NCBI GenBank assembly: GCA_036924285.1
Contig: JAYKYS010000088.1
Span: forward strand, 1 to 64,000
DNA: 64,000 bases
DNA from: Asterella californica
Taxonomy: Eukaryota; Streptophyta; Marchantiopsida; Marchantiales; Aytoniaceae
Reading direction: 5' to 3'
The position numbers and the translations under genes were made by a program. The notes beneath the pieces were generated by a model. It saw nothing but the letters and a program-made list of their open reading frames with translations, was not told the origin of the DNA and did not search any database. Of this stretch, positions 35,231 to 47,023 are shown one piece after another. How positions within the stretch are numbered: position 1 is the stretch's first letter; every line of letters begins with the position of its first letter.

Positions 35231-36245
35231 ATGGATCGAAGCGACGAGTTCGGTAAGAGGGCAATGGTGCCGCCGCTCTGCGTTCGAGAAGAACTGCACG
35301 GTGCCTTCAAGTCAGCTGAGGATTTGGGGTACCAGCTGCAGGTTCAGTCTGACACTCTCGTTGTTATCTGCTGTGTCTACATCAGCACGTCAACACTCTC
35401 GTTGTTATCTGCTGTGTCTACATCAGCACGTCAACACGCAAGATCAGAGGGAAAGGTTTACGAGGGACCAGATCCTGTCTGTGACGAAGTATCAACTTCG
35501 GCAGATCTGCTTAACAACAGCTGACTCCAAAAGATGAGAAGCAGTTTGCAGAAATTCTGAGTGATTCCTCTATTGCAAGATGTTTCTTATGATAGCTATG
35601 CATTATCTTGCTTTACTGGAGAAATTGTCAGGAGGGTGCTCGCAAAGCTGACGCTCAAAAGCAACTTGCTGTAGGGCACGACACTGACACAGAAATGCCA
35701 GATGTCAAATAGGGTGCCGGCAATGATGCTGCTGCTAAAGAAGTTGAGAATGCTGCTGCTGCTGGCAAAGACACTGTGGGGGGAGAGGACCTGGTCCTTG
35801 AGGTTACCTAACACAGGTTCAAGAATCGGGCCACTGGGTCAAGGTTGTCTGGCTGTACACGTTGAGTGGCATGAAGGCAAGTACTGTCAAAACTTGTGTT
35901 GATGCTGCACGTTGCAGTGATGAGCTGGCTGCTCAAACATCGAATGCTTTGCTGGCAAACCTGACCAGTTGGGTAAAAGTGCTAGAGCTTGGCACTTTCC
36001 AGTCCAGTGTGAAGTGTATCTGGACTATGTTGACACTCCTGGTGCTTCAAAATTTCCACCTACTTGAGGGTGGATGCAGAAAAGTGGTGGAGGACATAAG
36101 TCAAAGCTGTTGTTGGCCTTGACGCTCCTTTTCATGAGTTTGCTGATGCATTCTTATCTCCATTTGTGAAAGCTGCTGATGGCAGAAAGGCTATATTAGA
36201 GCTGTGTGAATGAAACAGAATGATGCGACAGTTGAGGCATTTGGG
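35231..36245 (+). pseudogene. Ty3-type gag, copy 2 (truncated, frameshifted)
   Basis: The ATG at 35,231 gives MDRSDEFGKRAMVPPLCVRE. A 41-bp tandem duplication (about 35,352-35,433, beginning CACTCTCGTTGTTATC) disrupts the frame. Downstream pieces WHEGKYCQNLC and the region equivalent to KWWRTQVKAV of unit 1 are in different frames. The sequence leaves gag before the zinc knuckle at about 36,245. Confidence 0.6.
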
Positions 36246-38339
36246 AACTTAGGAAGGTAGTATCATAGCAAAACGGCGGCTACGCCTTAGTCACACGTAT
36301 CACAGTCTTGTGGCGTCATTGCAATGTATCTGTTACGCTTGCCCTCCTCTGAAAGGTTGGGGTCATATCTGTAACTCTCCCTCGCTAACACCGGTACCAA
36401 CCCCAAGGCTAGCTGATGTCAACATCATTCCCCAGGGCTATCTTCTGCGCTTGGAAACAGCAGCCCTCCTCTGATTAATCGGTTGTTTGACCTCAGCATA
36501 ACTCATTCACCTCATCAAGTAATTTACATAAGCAATCACACACCATCCTATGCATGCAATGTACACATGACTGTGCACACACAGAGACCAACAGTAACAA
36601 CAGATGTGTGGCTAACACATGACTTGGCACCTCACACTGAGGTACACCAGGTACATCAGCGCTTTTGGTATGATCAGTCACTATTTATTGCCTGGATGAT
36701 CCAAAAACCAGTGTGTACGACAGGATGCTGTGCCTGTGAGCACTGATGTGCTAGCATAGTGGAATGTCCAACATCACTGAGCAAACAGATTTCATTTCCT
36801 CATCAATCTTTTACTAATAGGGGCCATGTAGCCATCGCGGTTACATCCCTGTTTGCCGGCCTTAGCCTGCTGGATTGCTTGCACTGCAAACCTGTCCCAA
36901 TTCTCTTCAAGCGTAGCAGGAACATGTTCAGATTCTTGTATGTTCTCATGTTCATAACCTGCTGACTTGATCAGGAACTTGACCTTGGGATTAGTCTTCT
37001 TCTTGCCCTACTTAGGCTTGTGAGCCAGAAACTCCACCACCTCAAATTGTTTTTCAAGGTAAAAGTGTGGCAATGTATAACATTTTTTTAGCGTGTAGGG
37101 ATGTGCAAAATACCTTTTGCAGAGCCTCGAGGGTAGTAATAACGGCGAAATCTTACCTGGCAAGAAGAAACAGGGTAAATTTCGGTCGGGCGACTACGAT
37201 ACGCTGGCCAAACTTGTCCGTCAATCAAACTGAAAGCGGCATCTGGCTCTTTTGAGCTAAGTGCACACTTTGGTAAAGCCCGAATTGAAAACGGTGAGGT
37301 ATAGGTGAGTGCAAGGTGCCAGCAGAATCCTTCTGAGCCTCCCAAACCGGCTGTGCAGCAAGCTCTCTGCGGTGAAAAATCGTCCAGCTGGTCTGCCGCA
37401 GCTGCCCAAACCCAGGCAATCATTAAGCGGCTGTATAAAGGCCTGGCAGGTTGCTTTTACCTAGGATCACCATCCAGTATTTGAACCCAATTGCTGTCAA
37501 TTACCACAAGTCAAGTTGCCGAAATCGCCAGTACCGATTTTGACGCACCTCAATTTCATGCGCCGTCAGTTGACAAATTTGCACTGTTACGCAATCAAGT
37601 CATGTGATGCATAAGGTAGCCAACCAAGGTAGCCAGCTACCACTAAAGGCGCTACTGGCGTAACGCGGGGTTACCAAGGCGTGACCAATCCCACGTGTCT
37701 GATACACCAGGATACAACGTCAAGCTCTGTGTGCAGCCCCCAGTTGAGCTGGATTTCTGTCCTGTGCCCTAACTGTATTTGCTATTGTTAGACTGCACAC
37801 ATTCATGGTGTCTAGAACCGCATGTATGCATACCGACAGTAAGTTTTGTCGCGAAATTAATTACTTCCAAAATGGTGCGACAGCCTAAAAAGGTACGACA
37901 CCAACTCTATTGCCGGCTGCGACAATCATTAGAATTCCGTTTTTGGAATATTTTCATATCGTCTTCGTGTTATCGGCGTTTCCTACAGCGCGGATGACCG
38001 TATCTGGTATGCCCAACCCTTCCGAAGCTACATGATGTCGACATGTTGTTTGACCATCACGATCGCTGCAATTGGCTTCAAAATAAATGCTTTTACTGCT
38101 CGCGACCTCCTCTTAAAAATATGAAAACAATTCCTCGCAGGGTGCGACAGTGCGACAAACGTCGTGCGCCCTTGACGTCAAGTCAAGGCCTGAAAGCACC
38201 AACTTTGGTGTGTGCGGGGAGTGCCGCTTCGCTGCCAAGCAAGGAGGACTGTGATAGAAGCTGTGCATGAAGCACAATCTGTGCAAGTCTGAAGCACCCC
38301 AGACTACTTCTGCTTGTGTTGTTGTCCCATGCTGGCAGG
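36246..38339. other. Low-information region between unit 2 and the Ty3 relic
   Basis: 36,262-36,320 repeats the gag-leader motif (GTATCATA then CGGCGGCTACGCCTTAGTCA), as found at 57,910. A minus frame at 37,088-37,423 looks weakly protein-like (LALTYTSPFSIRALPKCALS) without support. The rest shows nothing I can name. Confidence 0.35.
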
Positions 38340-40430
38340 GTCCTTAGCGGCGGCTCTTGAGTGGTATGAAGCTGCTCAAGTCCTATCCTCAAGCTTCCGT
38401 CTTGTATTCTGCACTGGTTGGGGGGAGCAAACATGTGGCTTGGGCTGTGGAGATGTGGTATGATCCCCCAACACCTGCCATTCAGGTGGACTCTGTGTCT
38501 AGAGTGATGCACATGCACAGTTTATGTATGCAGGGCGCATTGACAGTGTCTCTGCAAATATTCCAATTGACAGTGGTGCAACACACAGCTTTTGTGATCA
38601 CACATTTGCAGTGAAGCATGGGCTGGACACACAGCCTTGCAGTGCCATAGTGGCAACGTGGTCTGTGCCTATCAAAGGTTCTGTGGAAGTGCGTGTGCAG
38701 CAGCCGCCACCTACGAGGTGTCCACAACGTCCTGATGGGCCAGGGATACACGAGACTGTTTGAAGTGGTGAAGCTTCTTGTGATTAATTTGGCAGGTGAC
38801 AAGTTGCATGCAACTCTAGGTCAGTCCTGGCTCAGTGAGCATGAGGCTCTGGTGTCATGTTGTGACAGGTGTGTGAAGTATGTCAGTGGTGATAGGCGGC
38901 CTATGCTGAAGTGTGCATTAAAGCTAAGCTGCCCCCCCTGCCTGCTATGAGTGCTGCACCCGTGTGCAACTGAAAGAGTTGTCTCGTGATAAATTCAATG
39001 ATGTTTCCACAGTACGTGTGAGTGTGGTGGATGAGGCATCCCATGCGACCAACAATGGGGAACCCCAGCAGTGGTACAGGAGTTTCGTGATGTGTTTGCA
39101 GATATACCTCTGGGCCTGCCGCAGTGCCTCTTGACTGTGATATAGCATCAATCTTGCTACGTGTGTCTATGCCCTTGTAGTGGCTGTCTGCCAAGGAGAA
39201 AGATAAGGTGCCGCATCAGGTGAAGGATCTGTTGGCTCACAAGCTGATTCAGCCTAGCCATTCAGTGTATTCTAGTCCAGTCATTTCGGTGAGAAAGAAG
39301 TCTGGAGAGCGCATGCGCATCAACTACCAAGCTCTCAATCAGATGACGGCAAAAGACAAGTATCCTTTGCCTCGTATTGATGACTTGCTTGATAGACTGC
39401 AAGGTGCCTCAGTGTTTAGCTCCCGCAGTCAAGCTATCACAAATCTGCATCGCTAGCGAGGATGTGACTAAATGTGCATTCAGCACTCCTCTAGGGCTCT
39501 TTGACGTTTGTGTGTTGTCCTTTGAGTTTACAATTGCCCCTGCTACATTTCAGCGTGAAATGAATAGGGTTTTCAAGGGCGCGGGCTTTGTCCTTGACAT
39601 TCTTGTGTTCAGCAAATCTCAAGTGGAGCATGAACAGCATCTTTGTAAGGTGTTGGAGATGCTGAGAGTTGAATGAAGCGCTTGAAGTAGTTGCCAATCC
39701 CTGACAAGCAGCGCACTTCAGTAGCAGACTAAGGCAGAGGAGATTAACCATGGCCAAAGTCTTCTTGGGTCCACATGCACACCATCGCAAGACATGACAT
39801 GCCAGAAATTGAGGGTTTCCTGAAAGCGCACTTTGACATTTTGGCATGCAGTGCGAGCGGTTCAGGGTTAATCAAAGCTTGTTGATCCCCTTGTGCACCT
39901 GACACGGCCTAAAGTGCCTTTTTTGTGGGGCAAGCTGGTGCATGCTGCGTTTGAGAACCTGAAGCGTTGCTTGCAGAGTGCACCAGTGTTGGCACTGCCT
40001 AACTATGGTGCACATGATGAACTAGTGTGCAACTCTTCTGGGTTTGGGTAGATTGCTGTGTTGTTGCAGAATCACATGTCTATATAATTCCATAGCTACA
40101 AGCTCAATGATGCCAATTGGACTTTTCCTGGTAGTGACTAGGAGCCCTGTAAGTTACAATCTCGGCGCTCCATCAGTGGAGGTGCCATCTTGAAGGTGCT
40201 ATTGGTGGCATTTCAGTGGTAGATAGATCACAATGGCAACACCTTCTTGGACACCAAACCTGCATGGCACTTGTCCAATAGACAAGTGCATTGGCAATAG
40301 CTTCTGGCCTTGCTTTGACTTCCAGTGGGAGCATCGCAAGGGCTGTTGTAATGTGCCAAATCCTATCATTTGTTGCCCTTCTTTGCATGCTGTGACTACC
40401 GAGGAAGGTCATGACAGTGATGATGATGAG
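38340..40430 (+). pseudogene. Ty3/gypsy protease-RT-RNase H relic
   Basis: The protease active site IDSGATHSFCD is intact (DSGA at 38,569-38,580), followed in another frame by LGQSWLSEHEALVSC. RT starts near 39,208 with [35 protein letters not shown] and [19 protein letters not shown], shifts frame near 39,425, and continues CAFSTPLGLFDV and PATFQREMNRVFKGAG. The catalytic YxDD box is gone: the sequence reads FVLDILVFSK near 39,585-39,615, where a normal element has an extra YLD. RNase H is recognisable as FENLKRCLQSAPVLALPNY, CNSSGFG, SYKLNDANW, DTKPAWHLSNRQVHW in pieces and WEHRKGCCNVPNPI near 40,330. No integrase follows. Heavily decayed, and a different lineage from the gag of the repeat units as far as can be judged. 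Confidence 0.75.
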
Positions 40431-42099
40431 TGATCAGCTCTTATGGCCAGCATGATACAATTGCTGAACAGCCCAGATCAGGCAGACCCCTTATAAAGTG
40501 TGCAGAGGCAGCAGCGCATGCCATGGTAGCAGGACAGGAGCAGCAATGTAAGACAGCTCCCGTCGCAGCACCACTGCTGCAACAACAATCTTGATTGAGA
40601 TTCAGTCCCAGCACCTTGAGACGCTCTTGCAACTAAGGCAAGTAGAATACATCAAGGACAGCACTCAGTCTGCTTAGCACATCAATAATACTTATCTGCA
40701 CTGTGCAGGGTCCCTGCATCCCTGATCACAAAGGAGCCCTGTGACTGACTGTAAGGACAGCTTGTGCGTGAAGCCAAGTGTATAGAAAGCCTTTTGCCTG
40801 GTGTGCGCTCACTGTACAGTGACACACCAAGATCCAGTTGAGCGCAACAGCTAGGGACAAAAGTCTGTATCCAAGCAGATGCATCTCTGTGCATTGCAAC
40901 ACAAGTTGGCATCCCCTCTTTGTATGCAGTCAACGTGAACATGAGAAAGCCAGTAAGCAGCACTCTGGCAGTTTTTTTGCACTTAGAAAGAGATTGCACT
41001 GAAAACAGCACAAGGAGTGTCATGATGCAGAGACAAACACTGTTGCCTCAATTCACCAACACCAGGCACAATCAAGAGCTCACCCCTTTGTCAACAGCCA
41101 CCAGCAAAGGAATAATCCTGGTTTTTAGACTTTCCAACAACAAAAGGTTTTAACACTTACCCATCACATACAGGTTGCAGAGATTGGCCCAACACCCACA
41201 CACTCCAATCAAAGCCTTGGCTTGTGCCTAACTTGCTTCCAACGTGCCTCTGAATCCTGTGTAAGAGGTCTTGTCTGGCAAGTACAGTCTTACAAAGGTC
41301 TTGTTGAGGTGCTGCAGTGATTTTGGCTGCTGTAAGTGATGTGCAGTTAATTTGGCAGATTCCTTTCGAGAGAGAAGCATGGTCCTTGTCCTTCGGTGTC
41401 CATTGCAGGGTGAACCTAAGTTGGAATGGCACCCACAGATGCAGTAAGATTCTGAATGGTTGTAATGCCCTGGTCCCAAGATTAACAGCGTGCAACACTT
41501 ATGTACGGTCATTGGCAAAATGGAACATAACATGGCTTGAGAAGGAGTAGGCAATCTTTATGTCATGGTGCGCATGGAGAAGCCTGCTCAGCCTGCGGTG
41601 CATATATGTCCTGGAGCGCCGCACATGCCATCTGTGGTGAGTGCGGCTGAGACAGCGCGAGGTACCTTGTCCTGTGTTTCGTATTGACCACCAGTGCTTA
41701 CAGACAATTGCCACAAAGATCATGACCGGGATGCTGAAATCCACCTGCGTGCTGACTTGGTCTTGCATAGCACTGGACAGCATGCAAAATTCACATGATA
41801 ATAGCGCTTTCAAGCTCATCATGAGCTAGGTACTGCGAAGTGTGCTGCAGGCGGCACTGCCCTGCTACCTCCTTGCATCCTGTGCAAGCCACCATGTAAT
41901 CACGTGCGTTCTAGCTTTAGTCTTTTACGTATAATATCCTATGCCACATTTGAGAAGTGCGTCTTGCCGGAGAGGCATCCCAGTTATGTTTGTCCCAATT
42001 ATGTTTGACCTTACAGACCAAAGGACAACACAGTATATTGTAAAGCCCAAACCCGATCCCAATCACCTTGAAGCCAGACAACCAATGTTCCAAGCCATC
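40431..42099 (-). CDS. Possible minus-strand exons, unknown protein
   Basis: Two protein-like minus frames are seen. About 41,161-41,500 contains LWVPFQLRFTLQWTPKDKDH and QDLLHRIQRHVGSKL, and ends at a perfect GTAAGTG donor (41,154-41,160). 40,682 to about 41,010 contains LLTGFLMFTLTAYKEGMPTC and follows a TTTTCAG acceptor. The simple join of the two gives an early stop, so the splice model is unresolved. The flanks hold nothing clear. Confidence 0.3.
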
Positions 42100-44177
42100 A
42101 CATGCCTATAAGAATCATGGAGATGCTCAATGCTAGAATGCCTATCTGCCTGTTTCTTTACACATCAGTCATAACCCAGAGTGACATCAAAGTCTGGACT
42201 TATTTTCAGGGCCATTGCAAGTGTTTGTGCCTAATAAGTTTGACATTGCCAAGGCACGTCGCAAATGCGTCGAGACATAGGCTACATTGATCAGCTAATT
42301 TCAGCAATACACCTGTCTTGTTCATTTCCAAGCTGTGCAACTCATGGAACTGTTGCCTGAAATAAGTTGTGACTGGCCCCAGCGTCTGCTAAGATCCAGA
42401 GTGGCATCGTGAAGGGGGGCTGCAAGACACCCACTCAACATCAGTTTCAAGCCATTTTTGCTCAGTGCAATAATCACATGCTTTAGTACAGGACATCCAG
42501 AAGCACCCTGAACTCTGAACAGCTCTTCCTAAGCAGAGCAATCAACCACATGAGCCTCAACTTCAACCTGAGCCGCTTGCTCGACTGACTGCCTGCACTC
42601 ATCGGCTTGTTTGCAGCCACCATATATGTACCAACAGCAACAGTATGAGTCCTTTTGCCCTCTTAACTCTGCATCTCTTTGGGGCTGCACAGCCACGCCC
42701 TCTGCCCTGCCATTGGGGTTGGAAGTCTGCAAGTGGCCCAGGGCACTGTGTCGCAATGTGGCCCCACTGGCCACATGCATAGCACTGCCCTGGCTGGAAG
42801 TCGGGGTTGCGAGTGCCAGTGTTGGGGTGAGGAAAAAAGAAAAGAAAAGCCTACGCCGTCAGGGTCATAATGGGAGCCTCTGTACCCAGGAGCAGCCCCA
42901 GTTTGGTGTTGGGGTTACCATAAGCAGCGCTGAGCTGGGCTGCTTGCAACTGCTTTTCCTGAGGAGGAGATTCGTACGGGGGGAAGCCCTGAATATCATT
43001 AACAGCGCCACCAAACCCAAAAGCCCCTCTGTTTGAATTACCCCGACTAGCATTGTAATTAGGTACTAATGTGTAGGGTGTGTAGCTATTGTTCTGATTT
43101 TGATGTCTGGTGGCAACATGGTTCCTTCAACCCGCTGAAAACAACCAGCCTGAGTCGCACTACCTTGCACTACCAACAGGAGTACCGCAGCATCGGTGTT
43201 ACTTGCAACATTTCTTGCAGTGCATGACTGAACTGTGCAGCAAATGCCTCAACATTCCGTTTCAGTTCACTCAGCTCTAATCTAGCCTTTCTGCGATCAG
43301 CAGCTTTCGCAAATGGAGATAAGAATGCATTAGCAAAATCATGAAAAGGAGCGTCAAGGCCAACAACAGCTTTGACTTGTGTCCTCCACCACTATTGTGC
43401 ATCCGCCCTCAAGTAGGTGTCAAGCTTGAGGCACCGGGCGCGCGATCAGTGTCAACATAGTCCAGATACACCTCACACTGGACTGCCAGGCTCTAGCACT
43501 TTTGCCCAACTGGTCAGGTTTGCCAGCAAAGCCATCAATGTTTGAGCGGCCAGCTCATCACTGAAACGTGCAGCATCAACACGAGTTTTGACAGTACTTC
43601 CCTTCATGCCACTCAACGTGTACTGCCAGACAACCTTGACCCAGTGGCCTTGAACCTGTGTTAATAGCCTCAAGGACCAGTTCCTTTCCCCCCACAGTGT
43701 CTGAGCGGCAGCATCATTGCCATCACCCTCTTCAACATCTGGCATTTCTGTATAAGTGTCGTGCCCTACAGCAAGTTGCTTTTGAGCATCAGCTTCGCGG
43801 GCACCCTCCTGACAATTTCTCCAGTAAAGCAAGATAATGCATAGCTATCATAAGAAACAATATGAGAGATCATGCAATCGAGAGATCGCTCATAATTTCT
43901 GCAAACTGCTTCTCGTCTTTTGGAGTCAGCTCTTGTTGAGCAGATCTGCCGAAATTTGTACTTCGTCACAGACAGGATCTGGTCCCTTGTGAACCTTTCC
44001 TTCTGATCCCACATATTGACGTGCTGATACAAACACAGCAGATAATAACGAGAGTGTCAGACTGAACCTGCAGCTGGTGCCCCAAAGCCTCAGCTGACTT
44101 GAAGGCATCGTGCAATTCTTCCGACCCTACAGCGTCGGCACCATTGCCTTCTTACCGAATGCGTCGGTTCGCTCCAT
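42100..44177 (-). pseudogene. Ty3-type gag-protease, copy 3
   Basis: Starts MERTDAFGKKAMVP at 44,177. The frame is broken near 44,110, 43,770 and again near 43,470. Readable gag blocks include QYLTLSGMKGSTV-like sequence near 43,600. A complete zinc knuckle CYACGQWGHIATQC lies at 42,743-42,784. The protease site is LADAGASHNYF with D-A-G-A at 42,375-42,386, followed by FDVTLGYD near 42,190 and a stop where DW would continue. The preserved knuckle and protease core let one order gag and protease for the family, but the copy itself is dead. Confidence 0.65.
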
Positions 44178-45911
44178 GAGGACTCGTGTCAACTTGATAG
44201 CGAGCAGCTGCAGCAGTAGCTGAAGTCGTGTGTCAGACTGAACGTTGGCACAGCGGAACGTGCAAGCTCGTAGCCTGAGCTTCGAAACCACGTGTAGCGG
44301 TTTGGCATTTGTCAGCAAGTATAATCGTAGCGCAAGTGCAAGTAAGTGCTATTCCAGACACTGGAAGCGTCGAAGTAACGCCGGTGGTGGTAGCGAGGTG
44401 GTTATCATAGGCCACGCCTTACTCACGCGTATTTAGGTGTTACGGTCTAGTTACGGTGCTATTGTGACGTTATCCATTAACGTGTTTATCCGTTAATACA
44501 GCGTTGCATCATGCATCACATCATTCTTCTGATGAACTACACACTAATAAGGGCTGTCAGTCTTGGGGTCGATTATTTGCTGACTTGCTTGTGTGTACCA
44601 GGCAGTCTTGAACATGAGGCTGAGAACATCATGGTAAGATCTGCTCATATACAAACGAGCAGCATCACTCCTTTCCCGCAACTACTCACTCCTGTTGTAG
44701 CAAGTAGACACCATCTGCCAGCAGGTCCGCTCATTGCACTGAAGCACTTGCTGTTAGTGATCAGGACTCGGCGCCATGAGCAACTCTACAGAGGGGTAAC
44801 TTGGCAGATCTGAACCTGGCCTGTTCCTGCTCAGCTTTCAGCATTGGCAACACCCCTAGCTGGCCCTAGCTGGCAACTAATGCTTTGCCCTCCTTTGGAT
44901 TCACATCATGGCAGACTGAAAATACCATATACGTATTGGGGGCCAAGTGAGCAAACCTTAGTGCAAATCATAATACAACACACGCAACACTAATCCCAAG
45001 GTTGCAGACAACATAATGAGCTGTTCCTGATTGCTCACAGGGAGGGAGATTGGCTGAGCTCACAGGCTGCTGTCCATGTGAGGAAACGAGCTTGCACCGC
45101 AGCAGTGGCCTCTGACAGACTGCTTGCATAGCTGGAATGACAGCATTAGTTTGCGCAGTTTGGCGAATAAGTAGAGCAGTTCTGAGTACAAAAGCTACCG
45201 AGTGTGATCGGTTGCTAATGTCCAAAGTAGTCGCAGGGTCTGAGTCGGAGAAACAGGGCACTATCAAAGGCTCCACTGGCTGGTGCAGTGTATGCTATCA
45301 TGATCAACTCACAGCAACGACTGACATGATACCGTTGCAAATGAAAGCAGTTCGAACGCAGCTCATCATACACTGGCATGCACCCGCCAGGACATAGATG
45401 TTCAGACTGACAGGACATAGATGTTCAGCCAGGACATAGATGTTCAGACTGGTTGATACAGCCTCACAGTTAATACTCTTAGTGCCATGGAACTTGATTT
45501 GGTAAAACGCAGCTGCAAGACAATTTGCTACAGAAAGGCATCCAGTGTCTTCTTCTGCAGTGTATCAGGTGATTCAGGCAAGGTGCACACCTGTTATCAC
45601 AGATACTGTTGGCGTGTACATATTTGGAGCCCCAATATAAGTATATGGGCACAAAGAACACGAGTGTGCTGAGCCCAAGTTTCACGGATGTGGCAGGCAC
45701 TGACGTACCGCAAAACGAACTATCTCGTAGAATCATAGAAAGCTGCCAGGCCGACCGGTACGAGGTTCGCGCTGCAGACACAGTCGCTGCCGCCAGCTGA
45801 CACAAGTTCTTTAGACTGACGGGGGAGGGGGGGGTGGGGGGGTGGCGTGTAAACTCCGTTGCCCGTTGACCTCACACATGTTTTGCAGCCAACATTTAGA
45901 TTCCGGTCGAG

Positions 45912-45917
45912 TATATA
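45912..45917 (+). promoter_or_regulatory. TATA box of copy 3
   Basis: TATATA, with its last T's exactly 77 bp before the ATG when aligned to copies 1, 2 and 4. Confidence 0.6.
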
Positions 45918-45993
45918 GACTAACGTTTTTGCAGATCTGACATCCTGGCTGTTCGCCACTCGCACGTTTGACCTGCACGGTTTTGTGGCAAGC

Positions 45994-46998
45994 ATGGCTC
46001 GTCCAACGCTGACGTTGATACTTCTGGCCCTGGTAAGCTTCTTGACATCCACCAAACTGATTCAAGGGCTTTGTGATTACCCGATGGTCCAGCCATTTTG
46101 TCTGTCGGCGTGTGAACTTCTCCTTCCCTGATTTGGTTTGAGTTTGCAACGATAACACACTGACGACGTGTCATAATGGTATCGTACCAGTCCAGATTCG
46201 GCAATTTGCCTGCAGGCAATTGCAGCTCCACTGGTGTCCGCCCGACACATCTTGGGTGACAACCATAAGCATCCACAATGTCCTGCGAAGTGCCACAAGT
46301 CAGCTGACTGCCACTCGTGTCCAGACTACAAGACCCATTGTCATGTAAGAATTTGGATGTCTTTGCATTGTCATATGACCTTCAAATTCATAATACTGCA
46401 TAAAATACTTGGTTCAGCTTTCTGCTTCATCATTACGCTAGACGAGCCACATCATGTTTTCAAAATCATTTTTATGCTCCGTGATTCAGCTAGACGAGCC
46501 ACATCGTGCTTTCAGGATCAGCACTGTGTCAAGCCCGAGCACAAGCCTCCCCCCAAGCCCGAGCACAAGCCTCCTCCCAAGCCCGAGCACAAGCCTCCTC
46601 CCAAGCCCGAGCACAAGCCTCCTCCCAAGCCCGAGCACAAGCCTCCTCCCAAGCCCGAGCACAAGCCTCCCCCCAAGCCCGAGCACAAGCCTCCTCCCAA
46701 GCCCGAGCACAAGCCTCCCCCCAAGCCCGAGCACAAGCCTCCCCCCAAGCCCGAGCACAAGCCTCCCCCCAAGCCCGAGCACAAGCCTCCCCCCAAGCCC
46801 GAGCACAAGCCTCCCCCCAAGCCCGAGCACAAGCTGCCCGAGCACAAGCCCCCCCCCAAGCCCGAGCACAAGCCTCCCCCCAAGCCCGAGCACAAGCCCC
46901 CCCCCAAGCCCGAGCACAAGCCCCCTCCAAAGCCCGAGCACAAGCCCCCTCCCAAGCCCGAGCACAAGCCTCCTCCCAAGCCTGCGCACAAGAACTAG
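45994..46998 (+). CDS. Secreted Cys/His-head [14 protein letters not shown] protein, copy 3 (intact, reference)
   Basis: Exon 1 is 45,994-46,032 ([19 protein letters not shown]), exon 2 is 46,216-46,344 ([16 protein letters not shown]... to THCH|GTAAGA) and exon 3 is 46,516-46,998 (DQHCV, tail, stop TAG). Introns are 183 and 171 bp, phase 0, GT-AG. The spliced 216-residue protein has a signal peptide spanning exons 1-2. A head of about 35 residues has six Cys (C-x3-C-x5-C-x2-C-x6-C-x4-C) and many His. The tail has 12 KPEHKPPP units, one [13 protein letters not shown], 5 more units, then KPAHKN. A TGTAA lies 21 bp after the stop. Intron 2 is also open, so an unspliced 57-residue insertion is possible. 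I know no named family; a metal-binding or disulfide head on a Pro-rich, wall-type rod is the likeliest reading. A noncoding minisatellite is argued against by the conserved exon borders. Confidence 0.8.
46531..46992. repeat. 24-bp minisatellite, copy 3
   Basis: About 19 tandem units in perfect frame, the longest array in the window; unit consensus AAGCCCGAGCACAAGCCTCC plus CCCC. The shortened unit lies near 46,832-46,845. Confidence 0.9.
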
Positions 46999-47018
46999 CC
47001 CAACCAGCACGTTCCAGC

Positions 47019-47023
47019 TGTAA
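47019..47023 (+). terminator. TGTAA polyadenylation-type signal
   Basis: TGTAA, the usual poly(A) signal of volvocine green algae, lies 21 bp after the copy 3 stop. The same place reads TTTCAA or TCTCAA in copies 1, 2 and 4, so it is specific to copy 3. The short distance to the stop is a reason for caution. Confidence 0.35.

Larger units (their letters stand above)
31725..36245 (+). mobile_element. Repeat unit 2
   Basis: Same order as unit 1: start segment (31,725-32,275), minisatellite and antisense three-exon gene (32,278-33,227), spacer, leader (about 34,930-35,050) and gag from 35,231. Similarity ends inside gag at about 36,245, near a displaced leader motif (36,270-36,320). Confidence 0.65.

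Noticed and set aside
39491..39847. 118-codon minus-strand ORF
   Set aside because: It overlaps the clear plus-strand RT of the Ty3 relic and is its shadow.
46531..46992. CRISPR-like array
   Set aside because: Units are directly tandem without spacers and encode a protein repeat.
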